A DNA stretch of 8,505 bases from Acidimicrobiales bacterium (GTDB taxonomy: Bacteria > Actinomycetota > Acidimicrobiia > Acidimicrobiales > RAAP-2). Below the pieces are notes generated by a model. It was not told the origin of the DNA, ran no database searches, and saw nothing but the letters and a program-made list of their open reading frames with translations. Of the stretch, positions 1-6,171 are shown piece by piece. Position 1 is the stretch's first letter. Every line of letters starts with the position of its first letter. The stretch is from assembly GCA_017882985.1 (NCBI GenBank), contig JADGOK010000018.1, forward strand, positions 1-8,505. The letters run 5' to 3'. A program made the translations under genes and the position numbers.

Positions 1-1
1 A

Positions 2-973
2 CTCGCGCTGGCGATGATTTCGATCACGGTCGTACTGATCTTCTCGATCTTCGTCATCGTGAAGAGCGGTGGGATCCACCACGTGGCGACGGGCTTCTCA
101 CCGCACAGCTCACCCACGCACTGGAAGGGCGTCCTGTTCGGCGTCCTCTACGGAGTGCTGCTCTTCACTGGTTTTGAAACCTCGGCCAACCTGGGTGAAG
201 AGACCGAACACCCGCACCGCAACATTCCGCGCGCGGTCCTCATCTCGGTGCTCGCTATCTCAGTCTTCTACGTCATTTGTTCTTTTGCCCAGGTGGCGGG
301 GTATCACTTCAACCTGAGCGCCTTGGGCAAGAACGCGGGTGCGCCGTTGTTCGGACTCGCGGGTCCCACGAGCGCCGGAGGTTTCGCGTCGGTAGGCATT
401 CGGCGCCTCGTCGAACTCGTCGTGATTTTCGACATGATCGCGGTGTTGATCGGCTGCGCGGTCTCAGCGTCCAGGGGCGTCTTCGCTCTGGCGCGCGACC
501 GACGGATGCCGGGCCGACTCACGCAGATCTCGCGCCACGGCACGCCGACCGGCGCGAGCAACTTCGTGTTGTTCGCCTACGCGATCGTCATCGCGCTGGC
601 GGTGTACTCAACGTCCTTCGCCATACCGAACTACCCTGAGTACGTGTCGACGTTCAGCTTCATGTCGACGTTCGGTGGCTTTGCCATCGCGGTCATCTAC
701 TTGTTGATCTCGATCGGTGCACTGCGTGGACTGCGCAGTGCGAACAAGAGTTGGCAGCTCTACCTGGCCAGTCTGGTCGGTGGGGCAGTGACCGCCGCGG
801 CGATCTTCGGTGCCATCTACAAGGTCACCGCGCCGACGGTCTACGCACCTTACGCGGCCGTCGTCGTACTGGTCGTCGGACTGGTCGCCGCCGCCGCGAT
901 GCCCAAGACGCCAAAGGGAACCGCCGACTTCGCCGGACTTTCCGAGGCCGATCAGGGTCCGCTCAAGCTGTAG
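2..973 (+). CDS. APC-family amino acid permease, C-terminal part (5' end outside window)
   Basis: This is the last 323 residues of a cytoplasmic-membrane amino acid transporter of the APC superfamily. The frame is open from the left edge, and the first ATG (base 14) falls inside a membrane helix, so the true start lies upstream. About eight hydrophobic segments are visible (around residues 5-20, 42-60, 76-97, 135-156, 186-205, 218-240, 252-273 and 283-301). APC proteins usually have about 12, so roughly the first four are missing. Family hallmarks are GFETSANLGEE followed by P.RNIPRAV (residues 57-77), and ALARDRRMP...TPTGAS after the next helix pair. These are the usual 'GFE...EE...P.RNIP' and 'aRdg.lP....TP' loops. 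Substrate cannot be told from the sequence; amino acid uptake or exchange is the family default. The gene converges on the CrcB pair. Confidence 0.88.
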   Translation, partial: LALAMISITVVLIFSIFVIVKSGGIHHVATGFSPHSSPTHWKGVLFGVLYGVLLFTGFETSANLGEETEHPHRNIPRAVLISVLAISVFYVICSFAQVAGYHFNLSALGKNAGAPLFGLAGPTSAGGFASVGIRRLVELVVIFDMIAVLIGCAVSASRGVFALARDRRMPGRLTQISRHGTPTGASNFVLFAYAIVIALAVYSTSFAIPNYPEYVSTFSFMSTFGGFAIAVIYLLISIGALRGLRSANKSWQLYLASLVGGAVTAAAIFGAIYKVTAPTVYAPYAAVVVLVVGLVAAAAMPKTPKGTADFAGLSEADQGPLKL

Positions 974-976
974 TTC

Positions 977-1005
977 GGACCGACCCTTGGGGTCGCGTCA
1001 GGTCC
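977..1005. terminator. Nested hairpin between convergent genes, possible terminator
   Basis: In the 42-bp gap between the convergent permease and crcB genes, CGACCC (981-986) pairs with GGGTCG (990-995) over a TTG loop. An outer GGACC (977-981) can pair with GGTCC (1001-1005), sharing one base with the inner stem. There is no clear U-tract in either direction (AAAAT follows on +, GAACTA on -). It is therefore a plausible structured 3' end rather than a canonical intrinsic terminator. Confidence 0.4.
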
Positions 1006-1015
1006 AAAATCTGAA

Positions 1016-1375
1016 TCAGTGGGCGAGTGATGAGCCCAGCACGAAGGCGCCACCACAGAGCAGTGGGGTAGTGACGACCAGCGACGCCGCGTAACCCCAA
1101 TGGTGCTCGCGCTGTAGAAGAGCAGGTATCGCGATGGCCGATGAGAACGTGGTCAGTCCCCCGCAGAATCCCGTCAACATGATCGTGCGCAGTTGCAGGT
1201 CGCCGAAACTCACCAATCGGTACGCAGCCCAACCGGCGATACCGCTGCCGATCGTGTTCGCCGCGACCGTCGCCCACGGTCGCTTCGTGGGGTGGTGTCG
1301 ACGCACGGCGTACTCCATGAGGAACCGCACGACGCACCCGAATGCGCCCGTGAGCGTCACGAGAAACAGCGTCAC
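1016..1375 (-). CDS. crcB: CrcB/Fluc fluoride channel subunit, second of pair
   Basis: This 119-residue membrane protein belongs to the CrcB/Fluc family, dual-topology dimeric channels that let fluoride leave the cell. Visible family features are the N-terminal G..G...R segment (about 10-17), the pore asparagine in AANTIGSG (N40), the TM3-break motif GFCGGLTTFS (69-78) and four hydrophobic helices; family length is about 120-130. I chose the GTG at 1375, not the upstream ATG at 1471. The GTG overlaps the stop of the preceding crcB as GTGA, and AGGACGGA lies just upstream. The sequence before it is Arg-rich and lies inside the neighbouring gene. The second phenylalanine of the Phe box is alanine (F77 kept, A80 instead of F). 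Two adjacent crcB genes usually encode a heterodimer. Confidence 0.9.
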   Translation of the reverse strand: MTLFLVTLTGAFGCVVRFLMEYAVRRHHPTKRPWATVAANTIGSGIAGWAAYRLVSFGDLQLRTIMLTGFCGGLTTFSSAIAIPALLQREHHWGYAASLVVTTPLLCGGAFVLGSSLAH

Positions 1376-1818
1376 GAGTGTTTCCGTCCTAAACCGAGCC
1401 AGCCCGCAAATATGCCGCTCCCAACGGCCCCTGCGGCCACGAAAATGCTCCCGCCTATGGAGAGATGCCATAGCGCCGCAAAAGCGACAAAGAGGCCCGA
1501 ATAGGACGTGAAGCCACCAAAGAAGCCAGTAATCACCAGCAATCGGGTCGGATCGTTGGGGTCCCTTCTACGCAACGCTCCGCGAAGCAGCAGCGTGGCG
1601 AAATAGACACCCACGAAGTTGATGGCGAGCAGCATCCACGGAATCTCACTCGTCCAGGAGGGCTGACGCGGCGCGTACCCGGTCCATCCGTAGGCGAAGT
1701 GAGCATCTTGCACGCGCAGCAACAGATCACGAAGCAACGTTCCAACGGCGCCTCCAGCGACCACGGCAATCAGTGCCAATAGGAATTGTCGGCGGGAAAG
1801 AATGTTGTTCGGGCTCAT
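1372..1818 (-). CDS. crcB: CrcB/Fluc fluoride channel subunit, first of pair
   Basis: This 148-residue CrcB/Fluc homologue is the upstream partner in a two-gene unit. It shows GGAVGTLLRD (22-31) in helix 1, the conserved asparagine in LLAINFVG (N67), the TM3 motif GFFGGFTSYS (98-107) and a Gly-rich last helix (about 122-140). It is slightly longer than usual because of a loop near residues 36-60 and a short N-terminal extension. Against the canonical TTFS..F pattern it reads TSYS.L, so both Phe-box positions are replaced (Y106, L109). It starts with ATG at 1818 with no strong Shine-Dalgarno; a weak TAGTTT box lies about 10 nt upstream. Its TGA overlaps the next gene's GTG, which implies translational coupling and a fixed 1:1 heterodimer. 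The family call is secure; the exact start is less so. Confidence 0.87.
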   Translation of the reverse strand: MSPNNILSRRQFLLALIAVVAGGAVGTLLRDLLLRVQDAHFAYGWTGYAPRQPSWTSEIPWMLLAINFVGVYFATLLLRGALRRRDPNDPTRLLVITGFFGGFTSYSGLFVAFAALWHLSIGGSIFVAAGAVGSGIFAGWLGLGRKHS

Positions 1819-1911
1819 TGGTACTACGAAACTACTGTGTGGCTTTTGGAGGTAGCGAGATGGGGAGTGAGAGCAACCGATGTCCGAATGCCGTCATTCC
1901 CCGCCGTTTTT

Positions 1912-1948
1912 ATCTAACTTTACATAACGAACATTATCGGCGTTAGAT
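1912..1948. repeat. 7-bp inverted repeat in the divergent intergenic region
   Basis: ATCTAAC (1912-1918) and GTTAGAT (1942-1948) are perfect reverse complements, with starts 30 bp apart, close to three helical turns. They lie in the AT-richest part of the window, between the divergent crcB and 1976 genes and just upstream of the -10 box at 1963. This would suit an operator with two half-sites, but chance cannot be excluded for arms this short in AT-rich DNA. Confidence 0.35.
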
Positions 1949-1959
1949 GCGGAGAATGC

Positions 1960-1968
1960 TGGTATAGT
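1960..1968 (+). promoter_or_regulatory. Extended -10 promoter for the 1976 gene (leaderless)
   Basis: TGG followed by TATAGT (1963-1968) matches an extended -10 element (TGn plus TATAAT with one mismatch). The usual spacing puts transcription start at about 1975, one base before the ATG at 1976. No Shine-Dalgarno sequence lies at a useful distance, so the mRNA is predicted to be leaderless. No good -35 box is seen at 16-18 bp, which extended -10 promoters tolerate. Confidence 0.6.
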
Positions 1969-1975
1969 CAACCCC

Positions 1976-2377
1976 ATGCGTCGGGCCCTTTTTACTGCAC
2001 TTTTTGTAGCCTCCAGTATCGGAATCTTCTTGGTTCCCGCCGGTGCTGACCCGCCCAACAATCCCGACAAGGTTTCTCTGTCCTACGACTTCAGCGACAA
2101 TAACGTTGCCGCGTCGGCGAGCAACGGCGTTTTCAACATCATCGTGAACATTTTGCCCGAACACACACCGGGCGTCATACGCATGTTCGCCGTCGCTCCG
2201 CCCGACGCGAACGTCGCCAACCTGGTCTGTCGCTACCAAGCAGTAAGTCAGAGCAACGTGGAGTGCGCCTTCAACTTTTCCGCAAGCGGCACCTGGGCGA
2301 TTCACGCCCAGTACGCCTCCAATCGTGGATCGGACGTTGTCGCCACCGCGGTGACCAACATCGCCGTCTCCAACTAG
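1976..2377 (+). CDS. Small secreted protein of unknown function
   Basis: This 133-residue protein is not from a family I recognise. It has a clear Sec signal peptide: an MRR amino terminus, a hydrophobic core (about 4-21) and an A-G-A cleavage site, with cutting likely after A24. The mature part of about 109 residues alternates short hydrophobic and polar stretches, which suggests a mostly beta fold such as an Ig-like sandwich. Its only two cysteines, C85 and C97, could form a disulfide after export. It has no lipobox, cell-wall anchor or later membrane helix, so it is probably released or loosely held. It is the first gene of a unit with the 62-aa ORF (2-bp gap) and the dehydrogenase. Export is well supported; the fold is inference. 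Confidence 0.75.
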   Translation: MRRALFTALFVASSIGIFLVPAGADPPNNPDKVSLSYDFSDNNVAASASNGVFNIIVNILPEHTPGVIRMFAVAPPDANVANLVCRYQAVSQSNVECAFNFSASGTWAIHAQYASNRGSDVVATAVTNIAVSN

Positions 2378-2379
2378 CG

Positions 2380-2568
2380 GTGAGCCCGACGGGGCGTATT
2401 CTCTTTCGCGTCGTGTGGGGTGACCCCTTCAAGGGCATCGCCCAAGAACTCGTCGAAGCCTTCGACGTCGATGAGGCACTCGTCACCGCCCACGAGCGTC
2501 GACCGGAACTCGCGCGGCCGCGCACCGCGTACGTCGTGGGGAACCGTGTCCTACACTTCGGCCAATGA
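2380..2568 (+). CDS. Hypothetical 62-residue protein between secreted protein and SDR
   Basis: I do not recognise this protein, but the evidence for coding is good. It starts with GTG two bases after the stop of the 1976 gene and ends with TGA overlapping the dehydrogenase start as ATGA, the geometry of coupled translation. Codons are strongly biased to C/G at the third position (gtc, ctc, gcc, gac, ttc), as in neighbouring genes. The frame upstream of the GTG instead gives an Arg-rich shadow sequence. The product begins MSPTGRILFRVVWGDPF, continues with an acidic amphipathic stretch (about 18-36, QELVEAFDVDEALV) and ends with a short beta-like tail (TAYVVGNRVLHFGQ). It has no signal peptide or membrane helix, so it is probably cytoplasmic. 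An alternative is that translation begins at a later codon in the same frame. Confidence 0.65.
   Translation: MSPTGRILFRVVWGDPFKGIAQELVEAFDVDEALVTAHERRPELARPRTAYVVGNRVLHFGQ
2552..2557 (+). promoter_or_regulatory. -10-like box for the SDR gene, possible internal leaderless promoter
   Basis: TACACT lies inside the end of the 62-aa ORF, seven bases before the dehydrogenase ATG at 2565. Transcription from it would start at about 2564 and give a nearly leaderless mRNA. No Shine-Dalgarno sequence is present. The gene may also be expressed by read-through and ATGA coupling, so this could be an additional promoter or a chance match. Confidence 0.4.
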
Positions 2569-3332
2569 ACCCACTCTTTGACGTCACCGGAAAAACCGTC
2601 CTCGTCACCGGCGGCAGTCGCGGCATCGGTGAGATGATCGCGCGCGGCTTCGTAGAGGCGGGGGCGACCGTCTTCATCTCGTCACGCAAGGCCGAGGCGT
2701 GCAACGAGCTCGCGGCCGAACTGTCCAAAATGGGTTCCTGCACTCCCCTGCCGGCCGATCTTTCGAGTGAAGCTGAGTGTCAACGACTGGCGAACGAACT
2801 CGCGACTCGGATTGACCACCTCGACGTGCTCGTGAACAACGCCGGTGCGACGTGGGGCGCGCCGATGGACGACTACGACGAGAAGGCGTTCGAGCGTGTC
2901 TTCGCTCTGAACGTGAAGGGCGTCTTTCACCTGACCAAGTTCCTTCGTCCCCTCTTGGAGGCCGCGGGCAGTTCCGACAGCCCCGCGCGGGTCATCAATA
3001 TCGGATCCATCGACGGTTTGAAAGTGCCGATGCTGGAGACCTACGCCTACTCTGCCTCGAAGGCCGCCGTCCACCAACTCACCCGCCATCTCGCGAAGCA
3101 ACTGGCGCCGGTGATAACCGTGAACGCAATCGCCCCGGGCCCCTTCGAGTCCAAGATGATGCACGCGACGCTCGAGGCGTTCGGCGACGCGATCGCCGCC
3201 AGTGCACCCATGAAGCGAATTGGACGGCCGTCGGACATGGCCGGGGCCGCGATCTTTCTCGCCTCACCGGCGGCGAGCTACATCACGGGCGTGATCTTGC
3301 CCGTCGATGGGGGCATCGCGACGCTTGCCTAG
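2565..3332 (+). CDS. Short-chain dehydrogenase/reductase (classical SDR)
   Basis: This 255-residue cytoplasmic NAD(P)H-dependent oxidoreductase has normal length for a classical SDR. Visible motifs in order are the Rossmann turn TGGSRGIG (15-22), SSRKAEA after the second strand (39-45), ADLS (64-67), NNAG (91-94), the catalytic asparagine N116, S148 in NIGS, and Y162xxxK166 in YSASK. PGP follows at 191-193 and the usual VDGG lies near the C-terminus (247-250). The arginine after strand 2 (R41) favours NADPH over NADH. The N-terminus and overall pattern resemble 3-oxoacyl-ACP reductase and RhlG-like members, but SDR substrates cannot be read reliably from sequence. It overlaps the 62-aa ORF by ATGA, and its stop codon interlocks with that of htrA on the other strand at a CTAG. 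Confidence 0.93.
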   Translation: MNPLFDVTGKTVLVTGGSRGIGEMIARGFVEAGATVFISSRKAEACNELAAELSKMGSCTPLPADLSSEAECQRLANELATRIDHLDVLVNNAGATWGAPMDDYDEKAFERVFALNVKGVFHLTKFLRPLLEAAGSSDSPARVINIGSIDGLKVPMLETYAYSASKAAVHQLTRHLAKQLAPVITVNAIAPGPFESKMMHATLEAFGDAIAASAPMKRIGRPSDMAGAAIFLASPAASYITGVILPVDGGIATLA

Positions 3333-4702
3333 CCGGGCTGACTGCCGAGCGTGATCGTCAAGGTCAGGTGCTGCTTGCCGCGAACGACCATGACCTTGAT
3401 GTTGTCACCGGGGTGCTTGAGCGAGATGACGCTCGTGACATCCTGAGCCGAAGCGATCTTCGTGCCGTCGATCTTGACAATGATGTCACCCTGCTTGACC
3501 CCGGCCGCGGAGGCACCCGATCCCGAGATGACGCTCATGACAACGGCCCCCGACGAGATCGTGAAGCCGTACTGGAGCTGCAGTTCCGGACTCATCGACA
3601 TGATCTCCACGCCAATGAACGCACCGTGGTTCACGACACTGGCGCCGGCCTTCAGTGACTTCAACAGCGACTGAATCGTGGCGACCGGGATCGCGAAGCC
3701 GATGTTCTGCGCGCTGGTGCCGTCGGGCAGGGTTCCCGCGACCGCGGTGTTCATGCCAATGACGTTGCCGTGCGAATCGAGCAGTGGCCCACCGGAGTTG
3801 CCCGGGTTGATCGCCGCGTCGGTTTGGATCATGTTGTTGAGCGTCTCTGAGCTGGCGCTGGTGCCCGCCGTGACGGTGCGACCGAGTGCCGACACGATGC
3901 CTTGGGTGACGGTCGGCGTGCCCGCGGCGAGACCGAGGGCGTTGCCGATGGCCACGACCGCGTCACCCGCGACCAACGCGCTGGAGTTGCCGAGCGTGAC
4001 GCTCGGAAGTCCGGACGCTCCGTTGATGCGAATCAATGCGACGTCGTCGATCGGATTGGTGCCGACCAGCGTGGCCGGGAGGCTCTTGGTCGAACCCGTT
4101 CGGGTCACGGTGATGGTGCCCCCACCGACCGCAGCGGCGATCACGTGGTTGTTGGTGACGACGTAGCCGTTCGAGGTGACGATCATGCCGGTGCCCTGGT
4201 CTTCACTCCCCTGGCCCTTCACGTCAATCGAAACGACCGACGGAACGACCTTTTCCACCAGCGCGGGAATGCTCATGCCGCTCGGCAGCACGGCGCCGCC
4301 CGGGGCAGTATTCACGGTGTTGACGGTGAAACCACTGGAATTCGACGATCCGGGAGCGCTGTAGTGACCGGCGAGTCCACCGACCAACGCCGCGACGAGC
4401 AGCAGAGAGATACGCGACGACCAGGGCATGCGCGCAGTACGGCCCTGGGAGGAAAGCGGCAGGGCATCGACGTAGTGAGGCGTCGTGCCGCCACTCGCGT
4501 GCCCACCAACTGGTTCGCCGCCATCGCCCGACGCCACTCCCCCGTCGTTGTGGGCACTGTTGACGCTCGACGCCACCACCGGAGGAGCTGAATCAAGTGG
4601 ATCCGCAGCACTCGATGTCACGTCGGAAGAGGCTGCCGGCATTGATTCATCCGATTCGTCAGACGAAGACCTAATGGGCGGTTCAAACGGGTTGTCACTC
4701 AC
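3329..4702 (-). CDS. htrA: Membrane-anchored HtrA/DegP-like serine protease with PDZ domain
   Basis: This 457-residue trypsin-like protease of the HtrA family would cleave misfolded or specific substrates outside the cytoplasmic membrane. Residues 1-95 are a Ser/Asp/Gly-rich, probably disordered cytoplasmic tail. One membrane helix follows (about 97-113), then a linker. The protease domain spans about 144-350 with the triad H186 (TNNHV), D220 (IDDVALI) and S303 (GNSGGP). One PDZ domain covers about 360-455, with the A-G-V-K-Q-G-D-I-I pattern at 400-408. All catalytic residues are present, so it should be active. The architecture matches actinobacterial HtrA/PepD proteins. The start is GTG at 4702; the nearby ATG at 4710 is out of frame. 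A -10 box is placed exactly for a leaderless transcript, and the divergent partner is the 4789 gene. Confidence 0.94.
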   Translation of the reverse strand: MSDNPFEPPIRSSSDESDESMPAASSDVTSSAADPLDSAPPVVASSVNSAHNDGGVASGDGGEPVGGHASGGTTPHYVDALPLSSQGRTARMPWSSRISLLLVAALVGGLAGHYSAPGSSNSSGFTVNTVNTAPGGAVLPSGMSIPALVEKVVPSVVSIDVKGQGSEDQGTGMIVTSNGYVVTNNHVIAAAVGGGTITVTRTGSTKSLPATLVGTNPIDDVALIRINGASGLPSVTLGNSSALVAGDAVVAIGNALGLAAGTPTVTQGIVSALGRTVTAGTSASSETLNNMIQTDAAINPGNSGGPLLDSHGNVIGMNTAVAGTLPDGTSAQNIGFAIPVATIQSLLKSLKAGASVVNHGAFIGVEIMSMSPELQLQYGFTISSGAVVMSVISGSGASAAGVKQGDIIVKIDGTKIASAQDVTSVISLKHPGDNIKVMVVRGKQHLTLTITLGSQPG

Positions 4703-4708
4703 GTCGCC

Positions 4709-4714
4709 ATGCTA
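4709..4714 (-). promoter_or_regulatory. -10 box for htrA, leaderless geometry
   Basis: On the minus strand TAGCAT is followed by six bases (GGCGAC) and then the GTG start. Standard spacing puts the first transcribed base at the G of GTG (4702). There is no Shine-Dalgarno sequence. No convincing -35 hexamer is seen. Confidence 0.45.
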
Positions 4715-4774
4715 GGCACCCCAACCTAAAATTCATCTAAATCCAAGTGAAATATTTGGTCGGAGCCCAACGAC

Positions 4775-4780
4775 TAGATT
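4775..4780 (+). promoter_or_regulatory. -10 box for the 4789 gene, near-leaderless geometry
   Basis: TAGATT ends eight bases before the ATG at 4789 and predicts transcription start near 4787. There is no Shine-Dalgarno sequence close to the ATG. The box also argues against the in-frame GTG at 4747 as the start, because that codon lies upstream of the box. TTGGTC at 4756-4761 is too close to serve as a normal -35. Confidence 0.45.
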
Positions 4781-4788
4781 GGACCTCT

Positions 4789-6171
4789 ATGTCTCGCCGG
4801 ATTGAGATCGAAATAACGAGCCTGAACGGCGACGTCGCTACGTGGCGTGCTGCGGGCGCCAAGCTGCCCAAGGGCGTGCTGAGTGCTGCACTCGTTCCCG
4901 GCGGCGCCGTCGTTGGCGGCGTCTATCGTGCCGACATCGAACAGATGATGGAAGGGATTGAAGTCCTTTCGGTGATGGCCCCCAAGACGGCCTCGCCCAT
5001 CGACCCGCGTCACGAACGTCTCGAGTTGATTCCCAACGCCAAGACCGGACCTGACGTCATCGTCACCTACGCCCCGAAGGGTCGCGGCGCGCGACGAGAC
5101 AGCGAATATCGAGACGGCGATCGTCACGAGGGCACGAAGCGTCCCGCCGGACGACCCACCGGCAAGGGCCGTCCAACCTCGAAGGAACGTGGAGCGAGTG
5201 CGCCCGGATCTGAACGCGGTCCGAGTGCAGAACGTGGTCCCCGCAGCGATCGACCAGAAGGCGCAGACCGCGGCGCACGTCCTGAACGCGGTCCTCGTCC
5301 CGAGGGCGGCCCTCGTCCCGAACGCGGTCCTCGGCCGGAGCGTGGCGCACGAAGCGAACGCACTGGTCGTACTGGTCGCCCCGAACGTCCGAGTGGCCCG
5401 AGCGCGCCCCCAATGACCACGACGCACCGCAACGTGCTGCTCGCGTCACTCTCACCCGAGCAGCTGCCCGTTGCCGAACAGTTGCTGCGCGGCGGCATGC
5501 CCGCCGTTCGCACGGCGGTCGCCGAGCAGAACAAGAACGCCACGGCCCAGGGCCGAACCACCATTGATCCCGAGACCATCAATCGCATCGCCGAGGAACT
5601 GCTCGGCAAGACGACCCTGGCTCTATGGAAGGATCGCGCCGCGGGCGCCGTGGGCGCGGGCAAGGAGCTCCGATTGCGTGATCTCCGCGCCGTGGTGACC
5701 TCGGCCAAGACCGTGTCACTCGATGACGAATCACGAACCCAACTGAAGGAACTTCAGGGTGCGCTCACGGTGCGACTCGAAACACTGCGCAACCAGTGGA
5801 CCGAGAAGCTCGACGCTGCCGTCAATTCAAAGAACGTTGCGGAGGCCTTGCGCCTCGTCGCTCGCCCACCGGACATGTCCACGCGCATCAGTGGCGAGAT
5901 GGCGACCAAGGTCGTCGCAATCACGTCGGAGGCACTCACGGGCGAGCAGGACGTCGCACTGTGGAAAGAGATTGTCACGCTGGCGGTCGACACGTCGATC
6001 CGACGCAACGTGAAGCCCCTGGGCATTCCCGCTGATGAGTCGTGCAAGGCACTCGCGATCAAGAGCGCGGGCGCCATTCCCGAGTTCGCCAAGTTGCTGG
6101 GCATGAAAGTTCCGCCGCCGCCCCCGCCGACACGTGTGGTCCGTCGACCCACTACTCGGCGTGCATCGTAA
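4789..6171 (+). CDS. Unrecognised protein: folded N-terminus, Arg/Pro/Gly-rich disordered centre, helical C-terminus
   Basis: I do not recognise this 460-residue protein. Residues 1-94 look like a small alpha/beta or beta-barrel domain (MSRRIEIEITSLNGDVATW...). Residues 95-208 are low complexity, rich in R, G, P, E and S, with imperfect RPERGP hexapeptides at 164-187. Residues 209-440 are mostly helical (LLASLSPEQLPVAEQLL, ELQGALTVRLETLRNQW and others). The tail has six consecutive prolines and then several arginines. There is no signal peptide or membrane segment, so it should be cytoplasmic. The basic RG-rich centre is compatible with RNA or nucleic-acid binding, but that is inference. I chose ATG 4789 over GTG 4747 because of the -10 box at 4775 and because the extra 14 residues look non-domain. 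Its 3' end overlaps the GNAT gene by 20 bp. Confidence 0.85.
   Translation: MSRRIEIEITSLNGDVATWRAAGAKLPKGVLSAALVPGGAVVGGVYRADIEQMMEGIEVLSVMAPKTASPIDPRHERLELIPNAKTGPDVIVTYAPKGRGARRDSEYRDGDRHEGTKRPAGRPTGKGRPTSKERGASAPGSERGPSAERGPRSDRPEGADRGARPERGPRPEGGPRPERGPRPERGARSERTGRTGRPERPSGPSAPPMTTTHRNVLLASLSPEQLPVAEQLLRGGMPAVRTAVAEQNKNATAQGRTTIDPETINRIAEELLGKTTLALWKDRAAGAVGAGKELRLRDLRAVVTSAKTVSLDDESRTQLKELQGALTVRLETLRNQWTEKLDAAVNSKNVAEALRLVARPPDMSTRISGEMATKVVAITSEALTGEQDVALWKEIVTLAVDTSIRRNVKPLGIPADESCKALAIKSAGAIPEFAKLLGMKVPPPPPPTRVVRRPTTRRAS
5278..5349 (+). repeat. Imperfect 18-bp tandem repeat, four units, in-frame
   Basis: Four adjacent 18-bp units start at 5278, 5296, 5314 and 5332. The third reads CGTCCCGAACGCGGTCCT; the first differs from it by one base, the second by a few and the fourth by more. 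They encode RPERGP-type hexapeptides (RPERGP, RPEGGP, RPERGP, RPERGA). Similar degenerate units (SERGPSAERGP) lie just upstream. This suggests growth by slippage or unequal exchange, so copy number may vary between strains. Confidence 0.8.

Noticed and set aside
1376..1471. Longer N-terminus for the second CrcB starting at ATG 1471.
   Set aside because: The extra 32 residues are Arg/His-rich, lie inside the first crcB gene in another frame and have no family match. GTG 1375 with the GTGA overlap is better.
1765..1818. SRRQFLL near the N-terminus of the first CrcB resembles a twin-arginine signal.
   Set aside because: The protein is a multi-helix membrane protein of a family inserted without Tat. 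The arginines are better explained as positive charges flanking helix 1.
1819..1920. Possible fluoride riboswitch upstream of the crcB pair.
   Set aside because: I looked on the minus strand for the pseudoknot core with GGCGAUG and CUGAUG-type segments and did not find it. Only a small GAATG/CATTC hairpin (1886-1899) is present.
4747..4788. GTG 4747 as start of the unrecognised 4789 gene.
   Set aside because: It lies upstream of the -10 box at 4775, and the added 14 residues do not look like part of the N-terminal domain.
4774..5708. Two long minus-strand ORFs (217 and 194 aa) opposite the 4789 gene.
   Set aside because: Their low-complexity Arg/Ser/Gly or Thr/Ala composition mirrors the repeat region, and neither has start signals or recognisable motifs.
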